A stretch of DNA of 11,598 bases from Scytonema sp. UIC 10036 (GTDB taxonomy: Bacteria > Cyanobacteriota > Cyanobacteriia > Cyanobacteriales > Nostocaceae): positions 1 through 11,598 of the forward strand of contig NZ_WJFC01000307.1 of the NCBI RefSeq assembly GCF_009725235.1. Reading direction: 5' to 3'. A model generated the notes under the pieces. It did not search any database. It saw nothing but the letters and a program-made list of their open reading frames with translations, and was not told where the DNA came from. Positions 6,066-11,598 of the stretch are shown here, piece after piece. The position numbers and the translations under genes were made by a program. Every line of letters starts with the position of its first letter. Within the stretch, counting starts at the first letter, position 1.

Positions 6066-6935
6066 ATGCAATGCATTGTAAATCGCCGCGCTCAATTTTC
6101 GGCAAGCCATCGCTACTGGTTACCAGAACTGAGCGATGCTGAAAATATTAAGAAATTCGGTGCTTGCTCTCAATTTCCCGGACACGGACATAACTATGTT
6201 TTATTTGTCTCCCTTATTGGGGAACTAGACAAATATGGCATGGTACTAAACTTGTCTGACGTGAAACAAGTTATCAAGCGCGAAGTCACCAGCCAATTGG
6301 ATTTTTCCTATCTTAACGATGTGTGGTCAGAATTTCAACAAACTCTGCCTACTACAGAAAACATTGCACGGGTTATTTGGTACAAACTGGCACCCTATTT
6401 GCCTGTTGCTCGCGTGCAGCTTTTTGAACATCCCGAACTTTGGGCTGATTATTTAGGAAACGCAATGGAAGCTTACCTCACTCTTAGCACTCACTTTAGC
6501 GCCGCTCATCGGCTTGCTCATCCCGACATCAGCAACGAAGCTAACTTCGAGATTTATGGAAAATGCGCTCGCCCTAACGGGCACGGGCATAACTACCACC
6601 TCGAAGTGACTGTAGTCGGGGAAATTAATCCCCGCACTGGTATGATTGTTGATTTAGTCCGTCTCAATCAAGCCATTGAGGATTACGTGATTGAACCATT
6701 TGACCATACCTTCCTCAATAAAGACATACCTTATTTTGCTGAAGTGGTTCCTACTGCTGAGAATATTGCACTTCACATCAGTCATTTATTGCGATCGCCT
6801 ATTCAAGAGTTAGGTGCAAAGCTCTACAAAGTTAAATTAATCGAAAGCCCCAACAATTCTTGTGAAATCTATTGTACTGATTCTGAGTTGAATGCCAACA
6901 CCGTACAAAACTCCTCTGTTTTAGTACGAGTTTAG
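6066..6935 (+). CDS. Tandem-domain 6-pyruvoyl/6-carboxy-tetrahydropterin synthase (QueD/PTPS family)
   Basis: 289 residues carrying two fused PTPS domains (about 1-133 and 134-275), where the usual enzyme is ~120-140 residues with one. Family members convert dihydroneopterin triphosphate to 6-pyruvoyl-tetrahydropterin (biopterin route) or 6-carboxy-tetrahydropterin (QueD, queuosine route). Each half keeps three zinc histidines: His15, 40 and 42 (SASHRY, GHGHNY), then His148, 173 and 175 (SAAHRL, GHGHNY). The active-site Cys is also kept in both (Cys34, Cys167). The second half has the catalytic Asp-His pair (FDHTFLN, His214). In the first half the same place reads LDFSYLN, so the His is replaced by Phe80 and that domain may be inactive. 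Both have the substrate Glu in PTTEN/PTAEN. No Shine-Dalgarno sequence is visible. Which pterin it makes cannot be decided here. Confidence 0.9.
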   Translation: MQCIVNRRAQFSASHRYWLPELSDAENIKKFGACSQFPGHGHNYVLFVSLIGELDKYGMVLNLSDVKQVIKREVTSQLDFSYLNDVWSEFQQTLPTTENIARVIWYKLAPYLPVARVQLFEHPELWADYLGNAMEAYLTLSTHFSAAHRLAHPDISNEANFEIYGKCARPNGHGHNYHLEVTVVGEINPRTGMIVDLVRLNQAIEDYVIEPFDHTFLNKDIPYFAEVVPTAENIALHISHLLRSPIQELGAKLYKVKLIESPNNSCEIYCTDSELNANTVQNSSVLVRV

Positions 6936-6966
6936 CGTTCTTACAAAGAACAACAAAAGAATTATC

Positions 6967-7004
6967 AAGCCTATCCAAAGATTTTTCATTGCGATAGGCT
7001 TTTG
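6967..7004 (+). terminator. Intrinsic terminator of the pterin synthase gene
   Basis: AAGCCTATC (6967-6975) pairs perfectly with GATAGGCTT (6993-7001) across a 17-base loop and runs into TTTTG. It lies 31 bases after the stop codon. Confidence 0.7.
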
Positions 7005-7075
7005 TAATTTTATAAGCTTTTGGCAATCATCTAAATTTCTTCTCTTAAATCTAATATTAATTGACAATATACCAA

Positions 7076-7159
7076 TTACCCCTCCTAACCTCCCCTTTAT
7101 AAGGGGAGGAAACTAAATTTCCTGTTTCCCCCCTTTATAAGGGGGACTAAGGAGGGTGA
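7076..7159. repeat. Nested palindromic intergenic repeat
   Basis: An imperfect inverted repeat of ~35 bases per half (TTACCCCTCCTAACC... against ...ACTAAGGAGGGTGAA). Each half holds its own perfect palindrome: 7089-7109 (CCTCCCCTT/AAGGGGAGG) and 7129-7145 (CCCCCTT/AAGGGGG). It resembles C/G-rich dispersed repeats common between cyanobacterial genes. No coding capacity. Confidence 0.8.
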
Positions 7160-7819
7160 AGTTCTTGCAATTTGTCTACTATTATATGCCTTTATTTCTT
7201 GCATCTCTAAATTGCTGTTAAGATGTTATACCTATAGAGTTATGCCTTGAATAGCAGTAATACAGCAAATGGAAGATATTTCTTGATTGCAAAATATAAA
7301 TAATAGAATTTTCTAACTAAATTCAGTCATTTAATTGTTAACCTAAATTTAAGATAGAGGTAAAAAACTTCTTCCTCAAGGCAGATATTCTAAAAATTTA
7401 GTCATTTATAATAAGTTCATATTTATACTTGATAAGCAGTAGTAGTGTTTTGTAAAATACTGAGTTATTTTTTCATAATGAAAATAGGTGTGGCAGGAAA
7501 ATGGCAAAAATACAAATAGTTACTTTAGGGGGTAACACAATAGGAAATAAAAAATTTATTTCATCAATACCTGGGAATAAAGGAGTTGAGGTCGTAAAAA
7601 ATTTATAAATTTATCTGATAACCTAATTTATTGTTTCGTAATTAAATGACAAAGAGCAAGATAACAAAACTACAAAATTTAATGAGAGGGATATGTTAAG
7701 GGGGTGAATGCTATTATTGAAAACGAGGTTTGTTGATGCTTCATTTTTCTTAAACTTCTGATTCCAAGAAAAAAAGTTACATTTGCTAGCCAAAGCTGAG
7801 CTAACCGAAAGGAGTAAAG
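7160..7819 (+). other. AT-rich intergenic region before the glycosyltransferase
   Basis: 660 bases with no gene of normal size. Possible -10 boxes are TATAAT at 7407-7412 and TATACT at 7424-7429, neither with a good -35. One small reading frame (7501-7608) is listed separately. The last bases hold the strong ribosome site AAAGGAG (7808-7814). The composition is clearly more AT-rich than the flanking genes. Confidence 0.5.
7501..7608 (+). CDS. Candidate 35-aa small protein, function unknown
   Basis: The reading frame starts MAKIQIVTLGGNT, continues with SSIPGNKGVEVV and ends KNL. AGGA precedes the ATG by only 2 bases, which is close for a ribosome site. Composition is balanced (Lys, Ile, Val, Gly) and looks more protein-like than the surrounding AT-rich DNA. 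A 13-codon frame at 7478-7519 overlaps its start. I know no homologue. It might be a small peptide gene or the N-terminal stub of a decayed gene. Chance cannot be excluded at this length. Confidence 0.25.
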   Translation: MAKIQIVTLGGNTIGNKKFISSIPGNKGVEVVKNL

Positions 7820-8809
7820 ATGCTACAAGCACAGAACCCATCACGAGAACCACTAGTTACGGTGGTTATTCCTACTTACAATCGCCCTAAATATCTTAAA
7901 GAAGCCATAGAAAGTGCTGTCAATCAAACCTATAAAAATTTAGAGATTATTGTGTCAGATGACGGTAGTGTAGAGAACCCACAAGATATTGTGGATTCTT
8001 TTCAAGACTCGCGAATTCGGTTCCGACGCAATACGAAAAATTTAGGCATAGCTTTGAACGTGATAAATGCATTCAAAGAAGCACGAGGAAAATATGTTGC
8101 GAGTTTGAACGATGATGATGTTTGGAATCAGGACTTTTTGGAGAAGTTAATTCCACCTCTTGAGGCTGATACGAATTTGGCGATCGCATTCAGCGACCAC
8201 TACATAATAGACTCAAAAGGCAAGATTGATTCTGCTGCTACAGAGGAAAATACTCTACGTTGGAAGCGAGATCGATTACAGGAAGGAGTTTACCAGCCTT
8301 TTTACGAAATTGGACTAGTTCATCAAGCTGTTCCTAGTGCGGTGGCTACTGTAATTCGCAAAGATGCCATTGACTGGGATGATTTTCCATCCCAAATGGG
8401 TTCTTATTGGGATTTGTATTTAACTTACCTTGCATGTCGTACTGGACGAGGAGCATATTACTCTCCTCAAAGACTCAGTAAATATCGCGTACACACTCAA
8501 TCAGAAACTTTTGTGAACGGGGCTTCAAGTATTCAGTCAAAAATTCGTGCAGGGAAAGCAGGGATTTACTGCTACCGAAAATTTATGGAAGATGAGCGAT
8601 TGCAAGAGTTCAAGGATTACTTCCAAGAAAAATGGTTGCAAGCACACACCACCTTGGCTATAGGATTACTGAAAGCCGAACAAGCCCAAGAAGCAAGACC
8701 TTATCTTTTGTATGCACTCAGGTGGCAAAAGTTTAACTTCAGAACAGTCGCCGCATTTGCTCTGTCGATAATTCCTCGCCCTTTAGCACGTAAATTTCTA
8801 ACTATCTAG
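7820..8809 (+). CDS. Family 2 glycosyltransferase (GT-A fold)
   Basis: 329 residues; a strong AAAGGAG 5 bases before the ATG fixes the start. The N-terminal GT2 domain (about 11-230) shows VTVVIPTYNRPKYL (13-26), the nucleotide-binding SDDGS (46-50), and the metal-binding DxD region in LNDDDVW (96-102). The enzyme moves a sugar from a nucleotide-sugar to an acceptor at the cytoplasmic membrane face or in the cytosol. There is no transmembrane span; the C-terminus is helical with a mildly hydrophobic end (FALSIIPRPLARKF) that could touch the membrane. Relatives act in exopolysaccharide, O-antigen or protein glycan synthesis, but no other such gene is present here, so the pathway cannot be named. 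It converges on the next gene with 7 bases between stop codons and no terminator between them. Confidence 0.9.
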   Translation: MLQAQNPSREPLVTVVIPTYNRPKYLKEAIESAVNQTYKNLEIIVSDDGSVENPQDIVDSFQDSRIRFRRNTKNLGIALNVINAFKEARGKYVASLNDDDVWNQDFLEKLIPPLEADTNLAIAFSDHYIIDSKGKIDSAATEENTLRWKRDRLQEGVYQPFYEIGLVHQAVPSAVATVIRKDAIDWDDFPSQMGSYWDLYLTYLACRTGRGAYYSPQRLSKYRVHTQSETFVNGASSIQSKIRAGKAGIYCYRKFMEDERLQEFKDYFQEKWLQAHTTLAIGLLKAEQAQEARPYLLYALRWQKFNFRTVAAFALSIIPRPLARKFLTI

Positions 8810-8816
8810 ATTGGGT

Positions 8817-9797
8817 TTAATAATATCGGCGACGGCTAGTTAAGCGACGCAAGTAGCGGTAAATAACCCATGCGGAAAGCCCAAGAATCAAGCCGAGAGA
8901 TAAGCGACTCAGCACAGACAGTGCAACGTTAGTATCCAAAAGTTGCAATCGATTGAGGAAACTCAAATCTCTGGTTAAGGTAAACAGCACGAAGATGGCG
9001 TTTCCACCAAGCATCAGGGTTAATAGCATCAAAAACTCTCTCCACAGTTGTTGCTTGAGTGGAGAACCAGAGATGAGAGTCCTTGGAACTTGACCTTGCA
9101 CTTTTTGTAAGTATTGTTCCAGTCGCCAAAACATCCATAACAAAAATGGAAACAATCCGTAACTGAGCAAGTTCCAGGGAAAAGAGTAGCGACCGCTAAT
9201 AGATAAAACATTGACTAAAGCATGGCAAATGACAGAATTTAGCCATGCTTGAGAAACTTGACCGTTACGTCGGTTTGAGTAAATACTAGTGTTCACAAGC
9301 ATCCCCAAAGCATATCCCCAAGGAGCAGAAAACATGGCGTGTACGGGCGTGCTAATCAAGCGTTCTACAATTGATGCTATACCCTGAAAGCCGTGAAAAA
9401 GATATACCCAGTTTTCCTCAGCCGTGAAACCCAGTGACACGGCTAGACAAAAAAGGAAAACTGTGCTCGGACGTAACCGATACCGCCGTTGAAAATAGTT
9501 AGTTAAAGCAATGACTGTGACTAACTTACAACCTTCTTCAATTGGACCAACTTCAATCAATTGTCGCAGGGCAACACCAAATAGCGATCGTTGAATGACG
9601 CGCCAATTGACAACCCATTGAGCAACTGTTTCAAAAACCAGTTCCAAGTGAAGGGCAATAAACCCAGATATTGCCCCAAGAGCAAAGAATGAAAGCAGCC
9701 GCATTAAAGAGATAGTTGTTGGAATGCGGCTGTAGTAGTACACCAAAAGCAGCAATGGTGGTAGCACTGCTAACAAGACTAGCAGGACATCAACCAC
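8817..9797 (-). CDS. PrsW-like intramembrane protease (CPBP/ABI superfamily)
   Basis: 326 residues from the GTG at 9797; an ATG at 9866 would add 23 residues but needs a 77-base overlap with the upstream gene. The protein is hydrophobic throughout, with seven or more likely membrane spans. The four superfamily motifs are present (numbering from the GTG): EEGCK (Glu87, Glu88, Lys91), FTAEENW (Glu127, Glu128, Asn129), PVHAMFS (His153) and CHALVNV (His192). PrsW in Bacillus cuts the anti-sigma factor RsiW, and related CAAX-type members cleave prenylated proteins. The substrate here is unknown and no sigma/anti-sigma pair is nearby. The gene overlaps the methyltransferase stop by 8 bases, so coupled translation is likely. 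A basic tail (RRLTSRRRYY) ends the protein. Confidence 0.82.
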   Translation of the reverse strand: MVDVLLVLLAVLPPLLLLVYYYSRIPTTISLMRLLSFFALGAISGFIALHLELVFETVAQWVVNWRVIQRSLFGVALRQLIEVGPIEEGCKLVTVIALTNYFQRRYRLRPSTVFLFCLAVSLGFTAEENWVYLFHGFQGIASIVERLISTPVHAMFSAPWGYALGMLVNTSIYSNRRNGQVSQAWLNSVICHALVNVLSISGRYSFPWNLLSYGLFPFLLWMFWRLEQYLQKVQGQVPRTLISGSPLKQQLWREFLMLLTLMLGGNAIFVLFTLTRDLSFLNRLQLLDTNVALSVLSRLSLGLILGLSAWVIYRYLRRLTSRRRYY

Positions 9798-10710
9798 GCA
9801 CTTGAGCGATCGCCGTGCGATGGCGCGGACTATTGGGAGTGATGGTGGGAGTATTGAAGCCAGCATCCACTAACGCTTGCTCAATATCAAAGGAGAAATA
9901 CTCATCCATAAGTGGTTCAGTACTTTTGAGCAAAGTCATAACATAGGCAGGCATCTTTTGATATACCTCAGATTTAGGATTCATATCCATGATTCCTATG
10001 CAACCGCCCGGACGCAGCAGACGCTTGGCTTCCGCGAAAATTTGTCTGGTTGCGACTTGGGGTAACTCGTGACAAATCAAGAACATGGAGACAAAATCAA
10101 ACGAGCCGCTTGGCAGCCCTGTTGATTCAGCAGCTGCATGAACCCAGTTGATATTGGCACTGCGCTGCTGGCTGCGGTATTGAGCAACGGCAAGAAAGTA
10201 AGGAGACAAGTCTAAGCCAGTAATTTTTGCATGAGGATAAACTTTTTGTAGTGCAAAAGTACTCATACCCACACTACATCCAATATCTAAGATAGCTTGT
10301 GGCGGTTTGGGGAGTTGCTTTGCCAGAATATTATGATAACTTTGGCGTAGCTGAGCATCTCCTTGGGCTGTGGCATTACCCCAAAGAGTTGCATGAACAG
10401 TTTGAGCAGCAACCTCTACCTCTAGAGCTGCTTCCCAACAGAGATCTCCTTTGTCGTAAGCGTGGAAAGACTGCAAATAGTAATCTGGGTACGTGACTTG
10501 TGGGTTTTGTACTTTATCAAAATCCTTTGTCCAATCTCGTGCTTGTAGCGTCCGTACTTCTTGTGTCCAATTGACACCGATTTTCTCAGCACGTTTCATC
10601 ATCATTTGCCTAGCTTGGTGCTTGGCTAGGTTGGCGAGAGGCTTGATGGCGAGGACTCCATTTATGAAGCGTGAAGCTAATCCCGGAGTGTTTTTGACAG
10701 CCGTGTTCAT
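9790..10710 (-). CDS. Class I SAM-dependent methyltransferase
   Basis: 306 residues from the ATG at 10710; the longer frame to 10764 begins with TTG and its extra residues look unlike the family. The Rossmann methyltransferase core begins near 138: motif I ILDIGCSVGMS (140-150), the acidic SAM-ribose residue in ITGLDLS (Asp167), AAESTGLPSGSFDFV, and LLRPGGCIGIMD (231-242). The ~135-residue N-terminal part (GLASRFINGVLAIKPLANLA) is helical and typical of a cyanobacterial subfamily, with no domain I can name. It has no membrane span. The acceptor is unknown; small molecules or lipids/quinones are the usual substrates of such UbiE-like folds. It is followed by the PrsW-like gene with an 8-base overlap, so the two are probably one transcript. 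Confidence 0.88.
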   Translation of the reverse strand: MNTAVKNTPGLASRFINGVLAIKPLANLAKHQARQMMMKRAEKIGVNWTQEVRTLQARDWTKDFDKVQNPQVTYPDYYLQSFHAYDKGDLCWEAALEVEVAAQTVHATLWGNATAQGDAQLRQSYHNILAKQLPKPPQAILDIGCSVGMSTFALQKVYPHAKITGLDLSPYFLAVAQYRSQQRSANINWVHAAAESTGLPSGSFDFVSMFLICHELPQVATRQIFAEAKRLLRPGGCIGIMDMNPKSEVYQKMPAYVMTLLKSTEPLMDEYFSFDIEQALVDAGFNTPTITPNSPRHRTAIAQVRG

Positions 10711-10825
10711 TAATGTCGATCTACCTTTGGAATGAGCTTGTCTATCAAATATGATAAAGCTCAAAGCGATCCAATCTTCACTCCCGAATCAACTTCTTCA
10801 CAGTAACCACCAGCCAGTTCTCTCG

Positions 10826-10871
10826 TTCCCAGGCGGAGCCTGGGAATGCATGGATCGAGGCTCCGCCTCGA
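10826..10871. repeat. Dispersed cyanobacterial double-hairpin repeat
   Basis: Two perfect hairpins in a row: TTCCCAGGC/GCCTGGGAA (10826-10846, 3-base loop) and TCGAGGC/GCCTCGA (10855-10871, 3-base loop). This pair of stems resembles an intergenic repeat seen many times in filamentous cyanobacterial genomes (recalled, not searched). No coding role. Confidence 0.75.
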
Positions 10872-10920
10872 CTCTTTCAAAAGAAGCAGTCCTAATGAAA
10901 AAATTTTCCCGCCAATCATC

Positions 10921-10970
10921 AAAAGCCCTCACCCCCAACCCCCTCTCCCACGCGGAGAGGGGGCTTTTTA
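10921..10970. repeat. Pyrimidine-rich hairpin repeat invading the HNH remnant
   Basis: A perfect 10-bp stem, CCCCCTCTCC (10939-10948) with GGAGAGGGGG (10954-10963), is flanked by AAAAGCC and GGCTTTTT, which pair as an outer stem. It matches a common cyanobacterial dispersed repeat of the CCCTCACCCCCAACCCCCTC type. The HNH homology on the minus strand stops where this repeat starts. Confidence 0.75.
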
Positions 10971-10973
10971 TGT

Positions 10974-11094
10974 TTTTAGGAATAACACGGTCAATTTCAT
11001 GAGGAAAGAATAAAACATTTTGAGGTAGCAAACAATACTCGCATCTGTATTTTGCTCGTTCTTCAACTAAGCGACGCATTGCAGCCGAAATATA
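10974..11094 (-). pseudogene. HNH endonuclease remnant, both ends lost
   Basis: Reading from 11094 the minus strand encodes ISAAMRRLVEERAKYRCEYC followed by LLPQNVLFFPHEIDRVIPK. This is the N-terminal half of a cyanobacterial HNH nuclease, with the first CxxC zinc pair. The usual ID-His-xxP catalytic His is Arg here. The remaining HNH motif and the second zinc pair are missing: after VIPKN the frame enters a dispersed repeat and encodes nonsense. The 5' end abuts the MITE-like element at 11097. It cannot be a functional nuclease. An open frame continues to 10798, but its tail is repeat-derived. Confidence 0.65.
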
Positions 11095-11096
11095 TA

Positions 11097-11202
11097 TATA
11101 GCGATTCCCACTCAGGTGAGGTACAAAAAGAAATAATTAACCGCAGCCTGTAGCAGATGGACGCGGATAAATTTGTACCTCAGCAGACTAGGAAACGCTA
11201 TA
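11097..11202. mobile_element. 106-bp MITE-like element with 31-bp terminal inverted repeats
   Basis: The left end (11097-11127) and the reverse complement of the right end (11172-11202) match at 26 of 31 positions. This includes TATAGCG at the tips and an unbroken 11-base TGAGGTACAAA inside. The 44-base core has no coding capacity, and the tips are TA, as expected for elements moved by IS630/Tc1-mariner-type transposases that duplicate TA. It is non-autonomous and no transposase is in the window. It separates two gene remnants on the minus strand. Confidence 0.65.
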
Positions 11203-11304
11203 AGTAAGACTCTTAAGATCTTGGTCTAAATTGGCTAAGTTACCAGCTTTCAGCATGACTACCCAATGTTCAATTGCGTTCGTACTCATCCCATTTTCTT
11301 GCAT
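11188..11304 (-). pseudogene. Small reading frame truncated by the MITE-like element (38 aa)
   Basis: From the ATG at 11304 the frame gives MQENGMSTNAIEHWVVMLKA, then GNLANLDQDLKSLT, then YSVS and a stop. A second ATG at 11289 gives 33 residues. Codon 35 begins at 11202, the exact outer edge of the MITE-like element, so the last four residues and the stop come from the element. The first 34 residues look protein-like (amphipathic, IEHWVVMLKAGN) and may be the start of a longer gene or a complete small partner of the HNH gene downstream. I do not recognise the family. No Shine-Dalgarno sequence is evident. Confidence 0.35.
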
Positions 11305-11598
11305 AAATATTTTTTGTCTTCCGCACTTTCGCAAAGTCACAAGAGAAAAGTACACAAAAATTGGCTTTTGTAAGAACTCTAATCTTCTGGCGGGAAAGGA
11401 TTAGTACCTATCCTTATAATTTAGTTTGAAAAAGAAGAACTTCGTTATACGTTATATAGGTTACAAAAGAATAGGTTTTGAAAATGTAATTATCGCAATA
11501 ATTTTGCTCATTTTTATAAAGCATTCATAAAATATTTTTTACCAATATAAATAATTGATAAAGTTTCCGGAAGAATTTAATGTTTTAGTGCTTAAGAA
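11305..11598. other. AT-rich DNA without a recognised gene
   Basis: Very AT-rich towards the right edge. It holds a TATAAT at 11415-11420 without a -35 and only trivial reading frames on both strands. No repeat array or RNA gene is apparent. It may be the upstream region of a gene beyond the window. Confidence 0.5.

Noticed and set aside
7623..7853. Minus-strand 76-codon frame upstream of the glycosyltransferase
   Set aside because: Its start region overlaps the glycosyltransferase start on the other strand, it is AT-rich with hydrophobic low-complexity content, and it has no homology I recognise.
9877..10496. Plus-strand frames of 62 and 65 codons
   Set aside because: They are antisense shadows of the methyltransferase gene, whose SAM motifs fix the coding strand.
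10493..11002. Plus-strand frames of 80 and 83 codons around the methyltransferase start and the repeats
   Set aside because: The first is antisense to the methyltransferase; the second is mostly dispersed-repeat sequence. Neither has protein-like features.
11172..11598. A further complete gene at the right edge
   Set aside because: Only very short frames exist on both strands in very AT-rich DNA, apart from the truncated 38-codon frame already listed.

Overview
The window looks like the end of a contig from a filamentous, probably heterocyst-forming cyanobacterium (Nostocales). Evidence: four copies of the cyanobacterial HIP1 octamer GCGATCGC (4754-4761, 6791-6798, 8180-8187, 9806-9813), several intergenic arrays of short tandem heptamers, dispersed intergenic palindromes, and an outer-membrane porin of the cyanobacterial SLH-OprB type. 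No tRNA, rRNA, CRISPR array or complete insertion sequence was found. Bases 4-36 match the Nextera sequencing adapter closely, so the left edge is probably artificial.

Layout. 1-445: adapter remnant, an eight-copy heptamer array, then a promoter-like site and a heavily structured ~290-nt transcription unit. That unit carries a 23-codon cysteine-containing ORF and ends in a perfect 17-bp hairpin. 446-3480: a pterin-4a-carbinolamine dehydratase gene and a large SLH/OprB porin gene with a good promoter, a ~200-nt leader and a strong terminator. 3529-5113: an Rrf2-family regulator directly upstream of a cysteine synthase (cysK), both flanked by hairpin-forming repeats. 5209-6935: a J-domain protein whose start codon lies inside a heptamer array, then a double-domain 6-pyruvoyl/6-carboxy-tetrahydropterin synthase. 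6936-7819: a terminator, a nested palindrome, and AT-rich DNA with one possible small ORF. 7820-8809: a GT2 glycosyltransferase. It converges, with 7 bp between stop codons, on a minus-strand pair (8817-10710): a PrsW-like intramembrane protease gene downstream of a SAM-dependent methyltransferase gene. 10826-11304: a repeat-rich graveyard with an HNH-endonuclease remnant, a 106-bp MITE-like element and a small truncated ORF. 11305-11598: AT-rich, no gene seen.

How the genes may work together. The Rrf2 regulator and cysK probably form a cysteine-metabolism unit similar in layout to the CymR-CysK pairing known from Firmicutes (inference). The dehydratase and the double pterin synthase both belong to pterin chemistry but are 5 kb apart and not an operon. 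The methyltransferase and PrsW-like genes overlap slightly and are probably co-transcribed. The rest look like independent units. The least explained element is the structured RNA/mini-ORF unit at 157-445.
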